A stretch of DNA of 64,000 nt from an uncultured Capnocytophaga sp. (GCF_937936315.1 NZ_CALGWU010000059.1:12042-76041); one strand, 5' to 3'. Shown: positions 51,866-60,839, counted from the stretch's first letter. The notes: generated by a model from the letters alone, not told the origin. Numbers and translations are program-made.

Positions 51866-52729
51866 TTACAAAGTGTCGTTCTGCAAAGATATATTTACCA
51901 CGATTTTCCAAATAGGGCAAAAAGGTTCTCCTCCCTTTTCAGGGACATCTGTTTTTAAAAGGGTTCTTCTAAATTTTTTCCCTGTGTTAAGAACTCTCTC
52001 TTTGAGCCCCTCGGCCAGTTCTTCTTCCTTGATAAAAGAAAGAATATAGCCCAAGCGCTGGAAGATAGAGACAGGTGTAGAGAAGATTACCTCTGTAGGA
52101 AGTTCTTGCCAACTCAGGTGCTTTTTAATCCTTTGAATTACCTCTACTGCTTTTTGAATGCCTCCTATCTCTTTTTCATAGAGGAGCAAATCAACCGCAG
52201 TGAGCTCCAAAGAGGCTACCCGTAAAGTTCTTTCCTCTATAGAAAAAGGTAAGTTTTTTCTTTTTACTCCTATCTCTCTTAAGTTTTTGATATCCTTTTT
52301 GACAAGGTAACGAATCTTACTTTGTCCCCTAAAGGAACCCCTCAGCGGAGGTAAGGAGGTTATCACTGTAATTTCATTTGCCTGTAAAGCCTCTTTGGGA
52401 GATAGATGTACTTCTACTGCACTGAGCAGGGCTACATAGTATTCCCTTTTTAGGTGTTGCATCAGTGTTTCAATGTAGAAATAAGGTTTTCCCTCTTCTC
52501 TGATAGCTTTGTTATCAATAGCATTACCAATGTCCACAAAACGGACGATGCTATAGATGCCATTCCAAAGTGGCAGGAGCTTTCCTTGCTTTTTAAGTGT
52601 CCCTAAAGTATTGAGAATAGTTTTTTCTTTAAGGTGAGCAAATACCTCTTTTAGCTCCTGCATAGAAAAGCTGTAAATACCCTTTTCCTCCAATGATTGT
52701 ATCCACTTTCGTATGGTTAGTCCCTTCAT
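51866..52729 (-). CDS. AbiEi-like antitoxin/regulator without toxin partner
   Basis: A 287-residue protein with an N-terminal winged-helix (IRKWIQSLEEKGIYSFSMQE, LKKQGKLLPLWNGIYSIV) and a C-terminal domain containing LRVASLELTAVDLLLYEKEI, typical of type IV antitoxins of the AbiEi family. AbiEi normally represses an operon with AbiEii, a nucleotidyltransferase toxin. No AbiEii-like gene is present on either side: DUF1896 lies 10 bp downstream and topB upstream. It may be a solitary regulator or an anti-defence antitoxin. It has a perfect consensus promoter. Confidence 0.72.
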   Translation of the reverse strand: MKGLTIRKWIQSLEEKGIYSFSMQELKEVFAHLKEKTILNTLGTLKKQGKLLPLWNGIYSIVRFVDIGNAIDNKAIREEGKPYFYIETLMQHLKREYYVALLSAVEVHLSPKEALQANEITVITSLPPLRGSFRGQSKIRYLVKKDIKNLREIGVKRKNLPFSIEERTLRVASLELTAVDLLLYEKEIGGIQKAVEVIQRIKKHLSWQELPTEVIFSTPVSIFQRLGYILSFIKEEELAEGLKERVLNTGKKFRRTLLKTDVPEKGGEPFCPIWKIVVNISLQNDTL

Positions 52730-52761
52730 ATTGAAAAATATATATCATTGCAAAACATTTG

Positions 52762-52792
52762 CAAAAGTACTATATTATTTTTAAAGATCAAA
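52762..52792 (-). promoter_or_regulatory. Promoter of the AbiEi-like gene
   Basis: On the minus strand TTTG (52789-52792), 19 nt, TACTTTTG (52762-52769): an exact match to TTTG-N19-TAnnTTTG, about 33 bp before the ATG. It probably also drives DUF1896 and the methylase-helicase, which follow within 10 bp or overlap. Confidence 0.78.
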
Positions 52793-52907
52793 TATATTGG
52801 AACAAAAAGTTATCAACAGGAGGACTAAACTTCACTTAGGATATGGTACATAATCAGTTGTGTTAGCTCACAGACTTTCTTTACTGAAAGTTTTTACCTA
52901 ATCTTTG

Positions 52908-55025
52908 TTAGTATTTTCGCTTTTTGGAAGTTTTCTCAGGAAACTCAAAGGCAGTTTCACCATTTTCTTTCAGACGTATATAGGCATCAAAAGTGCTGCC
53001 TGATTTGCTTTTCATTCCTTTTATCAGAGGTGTTTTTCCTTTTTCAAAGAGCGTTTTGAGCAACTCATCAGTAAGAGGTTTGCCACATACATTCCTAAAA
53101 AGCACATAACCACAGTCTTCATCAGGGCATTTGGCTACCTTTTCAAACAGTAATAAGGAAGCATTTCTGCATTTAGGACAGGTGATTTTGAGTTTTTCTC
53201 TTTGGGGTATGTCCATAGCCAAAAACATATCAGTAAGACTATGGGTATAGGCTTCCATATCCGAAGAAAAACTATCGGGAGAGAGCTCTCCTTGTTCTAT
53301 CTTTTGCAATTGACTTTCCCATTCGCCTGTAAGGGCTACATCGGCTATAGTAAGTGATTTTACCCACTGATATACCTGCATTCCTTTATCGGTAGGAATA
53401 AGAGACTTTTGTTTGCGCTCAATATAATTACGCTTTAAAAGCGTCTCGATAATAGCGGCACGTGTGGCTGGAGTACCTATACCTGCTCCTTGCAATAGTT
53501 CACGTTGCGCCTTATCTTCTAAGGTCTTTCCTGCTGTTTCCATAGCCCCCAACAGTCCTGATTCAGTATATAAAGCGGGAGGTTGGGTGGTTTTAGAAAG
53601 GATTTCAACGGCTTTAATCTTTATGCTTTCTCCTTGTACAAGTTCAGGCAGCACTTGATTGCTATCACCTTCATTGTCTTTTTCACTATCTTTGGCAGTT
53701 TCATCAGAGTAAAAACCACCGATAGCGCGCCAACCCGCTTGTAACACTTGAACACCTTTTACCAAGAAGTCAGTGTGCAGAGCCTCCAGTAGAGTCTTTT
53801 GCACTTCTTTTACGCAGGGTTCAGATACCGCTTCCAAAAGTCGGGTGGCAATCATCTTGTAAATAGTGTTTTCTTTTGCCGTAAGGTTGGTAGGAAAGCG
53901 CTCTGTAATAAGAAGTCCGTGATGGTCTGTTACTTTCAAATCATTAACCATCTTCTTATTCAGCGCCCCGATTTTCACAAGTTTAGCTTCGTTGGCGTAT
54001 GCCTCACTTTCTTGTAACAAACGTATCAGCTGTGGGATTTCTTCCCATACATCCTCTGAGATGTACTTACTACCAGTACGTGGGTAAGTAATGTATTTTT
54101 GCTCGTAGAGACTTTGAGCGATTTGCAGGGTCTCATCGGCTGAAAAGTTCCATTTTTTATTAGCTTCTTTCTGAAGACCTGTTAGATCATAGAGCAAAGG
54201 AGGTTGTTCTTTTACCACTTCTTTTTCAGTGGAAATCACCTCGGCCATAGGAGACTTTTCTAATTGTTTTTGTAAGGCTTCAGCTTCCTTTTTATCCTCA
54301 ATTTTAGCTGAGATACTGAAAAAATCAGTATAGCTTTTTTGGTGCTTGAGTCGTAATTGATAAAAAGGTTTCTTTTGAAAATGTGTGTGCTCTAAAAATC
54401 TTTTACAAACCATTGCTAAGGTAGGTGTTTGCACCCTACCTAAGGAATAAATCCCTTCACCTACGGCTATACTTAGGGCTTGGGTAGCATTGATACCCAC
54501 CAGCCAATCAGCCTCACTACGCTTTTGAGCAGAGGCATACAGCAAATCAAAAGCACTTCCTTCTTGCAGATTGGCAAGTCCTGTTTTGATACCTTTTTCG
54601 GTTAAGGAGCTAATCCAAAGCCTTTGAAAAGGTTTTTGACATTGCAAATATTCATAGATATAGCGGAAGATCAGTTCTCCTTCACGACCTGCATCGGTGG
54701 CTACAATAATGGAACTACACTTCTTAAAAAGGCTATCAATGATTTTAAGCTGTTTTAAAGCCATAGGGTCTGACCTGTAACCTTTCTTATCCTCAGGAAT
54801 TTGTTTGGGTACCAAGATAAAGGGGCGAGGTAGAATAGGTAGGTGTTCTCTGTGAAATCCTACACAACCATACGCCTCTGGAAGGGCTAATTGCACCAAA
54901 TGTCCCAATGCCCAAGTAACAGCATAATCATTACCTAACAAATATCCATCTTGTTTTTCACTTGCCCCCACTATAGCGGCAATCTCTCTTGCCACACTGG
55001 GCTTTTCTGCTAATATAACTTTCAT
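52908..55025 (-). CDS. topB: DNA topoisomerase III (ICE TopB, Exc-like)
   Basis: A 705-residue type IA topoisomerase. Toprim domain: MKVILAEKPSVAREIAAIVG and VATDAGREGELIFRYIYEYL. The active site region around residue 310 reads YITYPRTGSKYIS, with Tyr as nucleophile. The C-terminus has a zinc-binding segment (CPKCRNASLLLF and CPDEDCGYV). This is the Exc-type topoisomerase carried by CTnDOT-like elements, involved in excision or transfer. It lies 32 bp downstream of the DUF3945 gene. Confidence 0.94.
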   Translation of the reverse strand: MKVILAEKPSVAREIAAIVGASEKQDGYLLGNDYAVTWALGHLVQLALPEAYGCVGFHREHLPILPRPFILVPKQIPEDKKGYRSDPMALKQLKIIDSLFKKCSSIIVATDAGREGELIFRYIYEYLQCQKPFQRLWISSLTEKGIKTGLANLQEGSAFDLLYASAQKRSEADWLVGINATQALSIAVGEGIYSLGRVQTPTLAMVCKRFLEHTHFQKKPFYQLRLKHQKSYTDFFSISAKIEDKKEAEALQKQLEKSPMAEVISTEKEVVKEQPPLLYDLTGLQKEANKKWNFSADETLQIAQSLYEQKYITYPRTGSKYISEDVWEEIPQLIRLLQESEAYANEAKLVKIGALNKKMVNDLKVTDHHGLLITERFPTNLTAKENTIYKMIATRLLEAVSEPCVKEVQKTLLEALHTDFLVKGVQVLQAGWRAIGGFYSDETAKDSEKDNEGDSNQVLPELVQGESIKIKAVEILSKTTQPPALYTESGLLGAMETAGKTLEDKAQRELLQGAGIGTPATRAAIIETLLKRNYIERKQKSLIPTDKGMQVYQWVKSLTIADVALTGEWESQLQKIEQGELSPDSFSSDMEAYTHSLTDMFLAMDIPQREKLKITCPKCRNASLLLFEKVAKCPDEDCGYVLFRNVCGKPLTDELLKTLFEKGKTPLIKGMKSKSGSTFDAYIRLKENGETAFEFPEKTSKKRKY

Positions 55026-55057
55026 TTTTCTACGTGTATTGAGGTTAAAAATTAGAG

Positions 55058-56545
55058 TTATACTTTGCGTCCCTTGGACTTCTTAGCAGTTTCTTTTTGA
55101 GCTGTTTTTTCTGATTGCTTTTGAGGGCGTTTTTCTTCTTTGGCTTTAGAAGTTTCAGCTTTTTGCTTGGTAGAAGAAACTTTATCAGTAATGTCCTTTT
55201 GAGGATTGTTAAAGCTCATCTCTACCTTGCCTTTGTCCTTGTCAAAAGTAAAATAACCGCTATAAGTTTTACCGGCTTTGCTCTGTAAACCTTCTAAATA
55301 AATAGGATTACCCTTGCTCAGTTCCTTGTGTTGCTCTTCGGTAAGAGTTACCCCTCGTATGACTGTAGGAGCCTCAGTGAGTTTCTCTTGATTAGCAAGT
55401 TTAGGAGCTTTGTCTTCAAAAAGAAATTCCACATAACGCTTGTCGGCATTGAACTGCACGGTTGCGTTAAAAGGCTCTCCTTTTTTAGAGGTCATTCCCT
55501 CGACAAACAGAGGCTTGCCTTCTTTGAGCGTTTGTTTTTGCTCCTGGGAGAGTTTGACTCCTTTGATTTCATCGGGGACTTTGATATGTTCACTGCGCAA
55601 GGCAATGATTTCATTGGTGAGCCTATCAATACTGATAATAGAAGGGATTTTCTCTTGAGTTTTACTATTGGTAAGCTCAACTGTACGTCCCATATTTCCT
55701 GTGGTAAGCAGGTTCTTTTTATCCTCTTCTGAAAACTCATGACCAAAGAAAGGATAATCCAATTGTGGTTCCTTACGCATCCCGTGAATGGCTACTGCTA
55801 CTTTTCCATCAATTTCCCTTAGGGACAAACGAGCATCAAAACGGGTTACTGTAGAGCCTAAATTGAAACTAATAGGTACCAGTTCATTGGTTTTATAACC
55901 TTTCAAGAGGGGCTCTAATAGGTTCCTCTTCTCTAAAGACTCTCGACTCACCCCTAAGTTTTGTAGCGTTTCCCAATCAATAGCATCAGGGTTGTACTTG
56001 AGTTCCTCTTGGGCAGGAGTACTTTGGGATTGTGCCTGAGCAGGAGCTTCTTGTGCTTGCGCTTGAGCAGGAGCTTCAGGAATATTCTGAGGGGTCTGAG
56101 TCACGGCAGTCTCTCCATCTTGTTTTAGAGTAGCTGCTTTTTGCTCTTTTTGAACATACTGCTCAGGAGATACTTCGTACTTCTTGAGGTATTCCTTACC
56201 CTTTTCAGTGAGCTTTGCCAGATGGTTTTGGAGTTTTTCTATCGTATTTACCGATTTTTCTATCGGTATTTTAAAGAAAGAAAAACGAGAAGGGTTTTGG
56301 GCTTGGCGCATAAAGTTGCTAAAGAAATTAGACAGCATATTACCTTGCTTGTCTACTTTCATAAAGTCATCCAAGGATTTGCTGTCAGCAGGAGCCATTT
56401 TTAACTCTCCTTTCTCATCAATTCCTTTTACAGCCTTAAGCTGTTTTTCTTCTTTGTCAAATACCAGTAGGATATCAGATAGTTGTTCATCCACTGGGAT
56501 TTGATTGTCGTAATTTGCCGTATCGGCGTGTTGATTTTCTGCCAT
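55058..56545 (-). CDS. DUF3945/DUF4099 ICE protein
   Basis: A 495-residue protein. The first 110 residues (SDILLVFDKEEKQLKAVKGI) form the N-terminal DUF4099-type part. A Gln/Ala-rich linker repeats AQAQEAPAQAQSQ. Then come repeated DUF3945 units with a repeated signature: LSQEQKQTLKEGKPLFVEGM and LTEEQHKELSKGNPIYLEGL. The tail is very basic. These proteins are found next to topB in Bacteroidetes ICEs, and the charged tail suggests DNA or topoisomerase binding. Function unknown. Confidence 0.85.
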   Translation of the reverse strand: MAENQHADTANYDNQIPVDEQLSDILLVFDKEEKQLKAVKGIDEKGELKMAPADSKSLDDFMKVDKQGNMLSNFFSNFMRQAQNPSRFSFFKIPIEKSVNTIEKLQNHLAKLTEKGKEYLKKYEVSPEQYVQKEQKAATLKQDGETAVTQTPQNIPEAPAQAQAQEAPAQAQSQSTPAQEELKYNPDAIDWETLQNLGVSRESLEKRNLLEPLLKGYKTNELVPISFNLGSTVTRFDARLSLREIDGKVAVAIHGMRKEPQLDYPFFGHEFSEEDKKNLLTTGNMGRTVELTNSKTQEKIPSIISIDRLTNEIIALRSEHIKVPDEIKGVKLSQEQKQTLKEGKPLFVEGMTSKKGEPFNATVQFNADKRYVEFLFEDKAPKLANQEKLTEAPTVIRGVTLTEEQHKELSKGNPIYLEGLQSKAGKTYSGYFTFDKDKGKVEMSFNNPQKDITDKVSSTKQKAETSKAKEEKRPQKQSEKTAQKETAKKSKGRKV

Positions 56546-56598
56546 TATTTAAACATCTTTTTTAATTTGGGGGTAAAATTACTCCCTTTGTAAGACGT

Positions 56599-56940
56599 CT
56601 AAGAGAGGCTGTCCTTTTTAGGCATAGTATTTCCGTTTTTGGCTTTTAAGGCTGTTACTGGCACACTAAAATGTTCTCGGATAAATTGATGTACATCCGA
56701 GAGCTTGTAGTATATTTTGCCTGATATGGTATAATAAGGCAGTTTGCCATTGGAGCGATACCTTTGCAGGGAACGTGCAGAGATTTTAAAGGTGAGCATC
56801 AAGTCTTGATTGTCCAAGAGTTCCTCACCATCCAAGCTGTTTTTGCGTTTTTCAGCTTTATCTATTTGCTCTTTAAGCAAATCAAAACGATCCATAATGC
56901 GTTCCATCCACGCTATAAATTCTATTCTGTCGATTTCCAT
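56599..56940 (-). CDS. Excisionase-like HTH protein (Xis2d-like)
   Basis: A 113-residue protein with an N-terminal coiled coil (RMDRFDLLKEQIDKAEKRKN-type, reading IMDRFDLLKEQIDKAEKRKN) and a C-terminal MerR/excisionase-type HTH: LLDNQDLMLTFKISARSLQR, then YRSNGKLPYYTISGKIYYKL. Proteins of this kind (xis2c/xis2d) control excision in CTnDOT. It lies between the primase/helicase and the DUF3945 gene. Confidence 0.78.
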   Translation of the reverse strand: MEIDRIEFIAWMERIMDRFDLLKEQIDKAEKRKNSLDGEELLDNQDLMLTFKISARSLQRYRSNGKLPYYTISGKIYYKLSDVHQFIREHFSVPVTALKAKNGNTMPKKDSLS

Positions 56941-57009
56941 TTTTTATATTTATATTTGTTTAATACTTCGATTGTTAGCTCTTAATCTTAGAACACCTAA
57001 AAGTTCTTC

Positions 57010-59088
57010 TTATCCTTGTGAGTTCTTGTTATCCTCCAAAAGTTCTTTTAGCACACTGCCCATTCCTAAGAGTTGGTCATTACCCTCTTGAGGGACTAAA
57101 ATGCCCATTTCCTTTAAGGTGCGGATATAACCTTTTGCGGTGCGTTCCTTTACATCAGTTCGTTTTTGAATTTCTATGTTCAGCTCTTGAACTGTCCACA
57201 AAGTTCGCTCTTTAAAAAGAGGAGAAACTAACGAGGCTAAGGTACTGGCTTTATTGGGTTTTTGGTCTTCGTTTTTCTGATTGCCTACATAACTGTGCAT
57301 TCCCAGCTCATTGTTCCATCTAAAAAGTATTTGTGGGGTATCGCTAAGGCTACCATTGCGAATTTTCATCGGTTTGACCGCTGAGATAGGACTGTTTTTC
57401 TCCCTTTCGATGGAAAGCACTGCCGTTGCTTTGCGTTGTAGTTCAGAGCCTAAATGACCACGGAGTTTAAGCCCACTGGGGGTGAGGTGCAATACGCATA
57501 CAATACAGGTTTTGTAGTTACCTGCCAAAAGGTAAAGCTCTTCTATGAGTTCCACGCTTTCTTGCTCGTTATTCACAGCTCCAATAAGGTCGGCTATACC
57601 ATCTATAACCACCAAATGCACGCCTGCACATTGGTAGTAAAAACTCTCCAAGCCCTCACGAATGACCTTTAATCGCTCTCTGCGAGGGAGTTGGGTGAGG
57701 CAAAAGGCGTGTAGCAAATCAGGAAGAGAGGTTAGTTTAGCTCTTTTAAGCAGTTTGCTGATGTTTTGATAAAGCTGGTCTTGAGACTGTTCTGTATCGA
57801 AAAATAGCACCACTTTATCTTTGGGACAAGGCAGTAGCGTTGTGCCCAATGTGTCAATAGGAAGGTTCTTACTGTTAAGACAACCTGCAATGAGGGCACT
57901 TACATAATGACTTTTGCCTGTACCTTCGCCTCCTGTAATACCCAATAAACTACTCTGTACTCCTACAGGAGTTTTGCCAATGGAGATGATTGTTTCTTGC
58001 TTTTGGGGAGGTTTATCCCATTGGATTTCGCAGTTTTTAAGTAGTGATAGGCTTTCTTCATAGTGTTTGCTAAGGGTCTGATAAAAGAGTTGCAATAGGT
58101 CTCTACCCGTTTTACCTTGTGCAAAATAATCGGATATATCTTTATCCCTTTTAGTACCTGAAAGAGGTAAGACCAAACGAAATACTTCTAAAGGTGCTAA
58201 TTGGGCTTGTTGCTCTAAAGAGGCTCTTTTACCTGTTTCGTCGCTGTCGAACAAAAGGACTAAATGTCGGAATCGCATTTTTAGCTTTTGGAGCTTTTGT
58301 AAAGGAATGTGGGCTGTTTCGCTATTGAAACAGATAGCCGAAAAGCCCCTGCTGGCTAAGCTCATTACATCTTTTTCACCTGCAGTGATAAAGAGAATGT
58401 CGCCTTGTAGAGGTAGCTGAGACTCACCAAAGCAATAGTTTTCAGGGTTACCTCCATAGAGAAAGCGCAGTTTAGAAAAGGGACGATAAACTTTTAAATG
58501 CTTTTTAAAAAGGTAAGCAAACATCCACTCTTTATAGGTGGAGAAAATAGTGTAAGGTTTGCCGTCTTTATTGGTGCTTGAATAGCTTTGCAGAGAGATC
58601 ACGTTGTATTTGCTCAGGATTTCTTGAGTGATGCCGTATTGCAGCCAATAGGCTAATTCTTCTTGGGTAAAAGGTTTTTGGGTAAATTGATAAGAGATAG
58701 ATTTTTTGGTTTCTGGGGTAGTACTTTCTATGGTGATAGTAGGTGGTATTTGAGGTTTTTGTGTAATTATAGAGGTGGATTCCTCTAACCCCAGATGTAA
58801 ATCTCTATTGATAATTTTTAGGATTTCGATAAAGTCAGAGGCATTTCGGCAGTCCAATTGATAGAGGTAACCTACTAAGAAAAAACAGTCACCCCTGAAA
58901 GTATCATTGCCAAAATCTTTCATTTTATAAATGCCTTGTTTGTCCTTATAGATATTGCAGGAAGCATTTTTATCGTCATAGAAAGGGTTTTTAAAGTTTT
59001 TACCTACCCGCCAGTTGCCTTGTAGATAGTGCTGGAAGACCTGTAGTCCTCCTTCGGTTCTACTTAAAATATCTTGCTTTTTCAACAT
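57010..59088 (-). CDS. Primase/helicase fusion (Toprim plus RepA/DnaB-like ATPase)
   Basis: A 692-residue protein. The N-terminal 120 residues resemble a primase-type zinc/CHC2-like segment (NPFYDDKNASCNIYKDK) but without an obvious Cys-rich zinc finger. A Toprim domain follows (FITAGEKDVMSLAS and VLLFDSDETGKRASLEQQ). Then a RecA-like ATPase has Walker A GGEGTGKSHY around residue 385 and Walker B VVIDGIADLI around 495. The C-terminus is an HTH region. It probably serves replication of the circular ICE after excision. It overlaps the preceding HTH gene by 29 bp. Confidence 0.82.
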   Translation of the reverse strand: MLKKQDILSRTEGGLQVFQHYLQGNWRVGKNFKNPFYDDKNASCNIYKDKQGIYKMKDFGNDTFRGDCFFLVGYLYQLDCRNASDFIEILKIINRDLHLGLEESTSIITQKPQIPPTITIESTTPETKKSISYQFTQKPFTQEELAYWLQYGITQEILSKYNVISLQSYSSTNKDGKPYTIFSTYKEWMFAYLFKKHLKVYRPFSKLRFLYGGNPENYCFGESQLPLQGDILFITAGEKDVMSLASRGFSAICFNSETAHIPLQKLQKLKMRFRHLVLLFDSDETGKRASLEQQAQLAPLEVFRLVLPLSGTKRDKDISDYFAQGKTGRDLLQLFYQTLSKHYEESLSLLKNCEIQWDKPPQKQETIISIGKTPVGVQSSLLGITGGEGTGKSHYVSALIAGCLNSKNLPIDTLGTTLLPCPKDKVVLFFDTEQSQDQLYQNISKLLKRAKLTSLPDLLHAFCLTQLPRRERLKVIREGLESFYYQCAGVHLVVIDGIADLIGAVNNEQESVELIEELYLLAGNYKTCIVCVLHLTPSGLKLRGHLGSELQRKATAVLSIEREKNSPISAVKPMKIRNGSLSDTPQILFRWNNELGMHSYVGNQKNEDQKPNKASTLASLVSPLFKERTLWTVQELNIEIQKRTDVKERTAKGYIRTLKEMGILVPQEGNDQLLGMGSVLKELLEDNKNSQG

Positions 59089-59398
59089 AACCTTTGGCTT
59101 TTTGAGTGAGAGATTGCAAGTAGCTTTCAGTGTTTTCTACCGATTGACTGATAAGGAGTTTGCGAATGCTTCCCAAAGTATAGAAATACTGTCCATAAAT
59201 TTTGGAGTAGGTGATTTCATTGCGTTTGCGCATTCGCCATAGGGTTTTCTCACTTAGGTGGAGATATTGACAGATTTCTTTTTGGTTGAGCCACAAACTA
59301 TCCCACTCAATAGGCTCTTGCTTGAGTCGGTTTTCAATGCTTTGGAGTTGCTCCATAAGGGCTTTCCAAGCGGATTCTTCAATGGTGATTAAATTCAT
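59060..59398 (-). CDS. Excisionase-like HTH protein (Xis2c-like)
   Basis: I choose the ATG at 59398 (MNLITIEESAWKAL), because the 28 codons upstream are Cys/Met-rich and not family-like. The product has 112 residues, with an N-terminal coiled coil and a helix-turn-helix (LNQKEICQYLHLSEKTLWRM, RKRNEITYSKIYGQYFYTLG) typical of xis2c-type excision factors. It overlaps the primase/helicase by 29 bp. Xis proteins of this kind are regulated by RteC in CTnDOT, and rteC lies just upstream here. Confidence 0.8.
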   Translation of the reverse strand: MNLITIEESAWKALMEQLQSIENRLKQEPIEWDSLWLNQKEICQYLHLSEKTLWRMRKRNEITYSKIYGQYFYTLGSIRKLLISQSVENTESYLQSLTQKAKGYVEKARYFK

Positions 59399-59709
59399 TG
59401 CGTATAGGGTTAAATTCTCGGCGGCAAAGTTCTGACAAATACAAAACATAAACTGCCAAGTACTACCCATTGAAATGTGCATTTTAACGCAGTTGAAGTG
59501 ATTTTTATTTATTACGTTGATTGTAAAGAGATTAATAGGTGTTTTGGAAGATATTAGAGATGTTTATAGGAAGAAATGTCTAAAAAATGCCAATGGGCTA
59601 TAATGGGCTTTTTTTCAGAAATAGAGGAAAAAGTGTGTGTAGGGAGTTTCTATAGAAGAGTTAAATTGAAAATAATGAATATAATATTTGATTATAAATC
59701 CTTCTCCCT

Positions 59710-59734
59710 AAAAAAGGGAAACTGTCTATTTCCC
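59710..59734 (-). terminator. Intrinsic terminator of rteC
   Basis: On the minus strand GGGAAA (59734-59729), 7-nt loop, TTTCCC (59721-59716), then six T (59715-59710). It lies about 50 bp past the restored rteC stop. The remaining gap 59399-59709 shows AT-rich sequence with a short direct repeat AATGGGCT near 59590-59610 and nothing else I can support. Confidence 0.75.
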
Positions 59735-59785
59735 TAAAAAACTGATTAAATAATGTTTAAACGTTTTTATTTGAAGTTAGCAAAA

Positions 59786-60611
59786 CTACTTTTGGTCGGA
59801 GTTGTTTATATAAACCAGTAAAGAGGCTTTTACTTCATCAAGGAAAGGGGTGAGACTTTTTGAACGTCCTTTCATACGATGGAAAACATGGTACTGCTCT
59901 GCTAATTCTACCTTAAAGAGCTTCTCAAAGACTTTGGTAATCTGACTAATAGGGAGTTTTCCATAAGAGATACATCCAACAGAATGTAATCCATAGATGA
60001 GTTCTACTAGTTGGCTTTTTTTGCCTGTCCACTGAAGATTTAGTGCTTCTAAAAGTAGTTTTTCTTCTTTAACTTCAGTACGAAAAAAAAAGATAATCGG
60101 AGAGTTCCTTGGCAGCCCCTATCTTAGCAACTTCAAAGCTACGAAAAGTAGAAAAGGCTCCATCAAAAGAAAACAAATACCCCTCATTGCTTTGAGGAAG
60201 GTAGTCGTAATTGCGAGTAAAATACTCTACATCACGATTGGTTCTTCCTAAAGCAATGTAACTAAAGAAATCGGTTGCTTCTAAAGTCTCTGACTCTTTA
60301 AACCATTGGGTTTCTTTGTCTTTTAGAAACTTTTTAGCAGCCTCAGTAGAGAGTAAAGTTGCTTTACTTTCTATCTGGTAAACCTCATTGTAGAAAATGA
60401 GTCTGCTAACAATTTGAGGTTGTACCTTGCGGAAGAAATGTATCTCTTCTGCTTGGTCCGTAAAACCTCGTTGCTGTACCTCTTCCTTAGCCTTCTTTAA
60501 GAGGTCTTTTAGGAATTGTACCATTTGTAAAGATTCTTTAACCACGGCGGATCCATCCAGCGTGATTTGGCGTTCTCTTACAGCCAATTGGTGTAAAAAC
60601 ACGTTAAACAT
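59786..60611 (-). pseudogene. rteC: RteC regulator with homopolymer frameshift
   Basis: The sequence encodes RteC, the regulator that switches on excision genes in CTnDOT-type elements. The first 178 codons (60611-60075) read MFNVFLHQLAVRERQITLDG, with FFSYIALGRTNRDVEYFTRN and FDGAFSTFRSFEVAKIGAAK, and then hit a stop. In the shifted frame the gene continues to 59786 with LQWTGKKSQLVELIYGLHSV, LPISQITKVFEKLFKVELAE and FLDEVKASLLVYIN, which is the conserved RteC C-terminal domain. The break lies in nine consecutive A on the plus strand (60085-60093). Removing one restores a 274-residue protein of normal length. It could be a real inactivating or phase-variable lesion or a sequencing error. Confidence 0.82.
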
Positions 60612-60724
60612 GATAAATGTATTTAAATTTGTGCTATATTACGAAAAAACAATGACATACGCAAACTAAAAAAAATCTTCATTTTTTAAACAACTGGTTT
60701 GCAGGAGATTTACAATTAGCTCCA

Positions 60725-60784
60725 CGCAAACGTGCGCTGCTGCATAGGCTTCTGTAGAAGCCTATGCAGCAGCGCACGTTTGCG
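60725..60784. repeat. 60-bp perfect palindrome (29-bp arms, 2-nt loop)
   Basis: The left arm is 60725-60753 and the right arm 60756-60784, fully complementary over 29 bp, separated by GT. The arms begin CGCAAACGTGCG and are GC-rich in an otherwise AT-rich gap. It lies just downstream of the minus-strand promoter, so an rteC transcript would begin with or inside it. No T tract follows on either strand, so it is not a classic terminator. Confidence 0.95.
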
Positions 60785-60839
60785 GGTGCAAAGGTAAAAT
60801 TTTTTGTTTATATTGTCAAGATGTTGTACCTTTGCACCC
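60784..60839. promoter_or_regulatory. Divergent promoter and att-like core between rteC and the flank
   Basis: A 13-bp inverted repeat GGGTGCAAAGGTA (60784-60796) / TACCTTTGCACCC (60827-60839) gives TACCTTTG on both strands. Plus strand: TTTG (60803-60806), 20 nt, TACCTTTG (60827-60834). Minus strand: CTTG (60820-60817), 20 nt, TACCTTTG (60796-60789), pointing to rteC. In addition GTACCTTTGC (60826-60835) matches the published CTnDOT att core GTANNTTTGC, so the site could also be an element end. Confidence 0.7.

Noticed and set aside
59399..59482. Upstream start of the Xis2c-like gene at 59482
   Set aside because: The extra 28 residues are Met/Cys/Phe-rich and unlike the family; 59398 gives a normal N-terminus.
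59786..60611. Programmed ribosomal frameshift in rteC
   Set aside because: RteC proteins are normally encoded in one frame and a long A/T run is better explained by replication slippage or sequencing error; no stimulatory structure was seen.
60725..60784. Hairpin as a simple rho-independent terminator
   Set aside because: No T tract follows on either strand, there is no gene ending nearby in the plus direction, and the minus-strand promoter lies right next to it.
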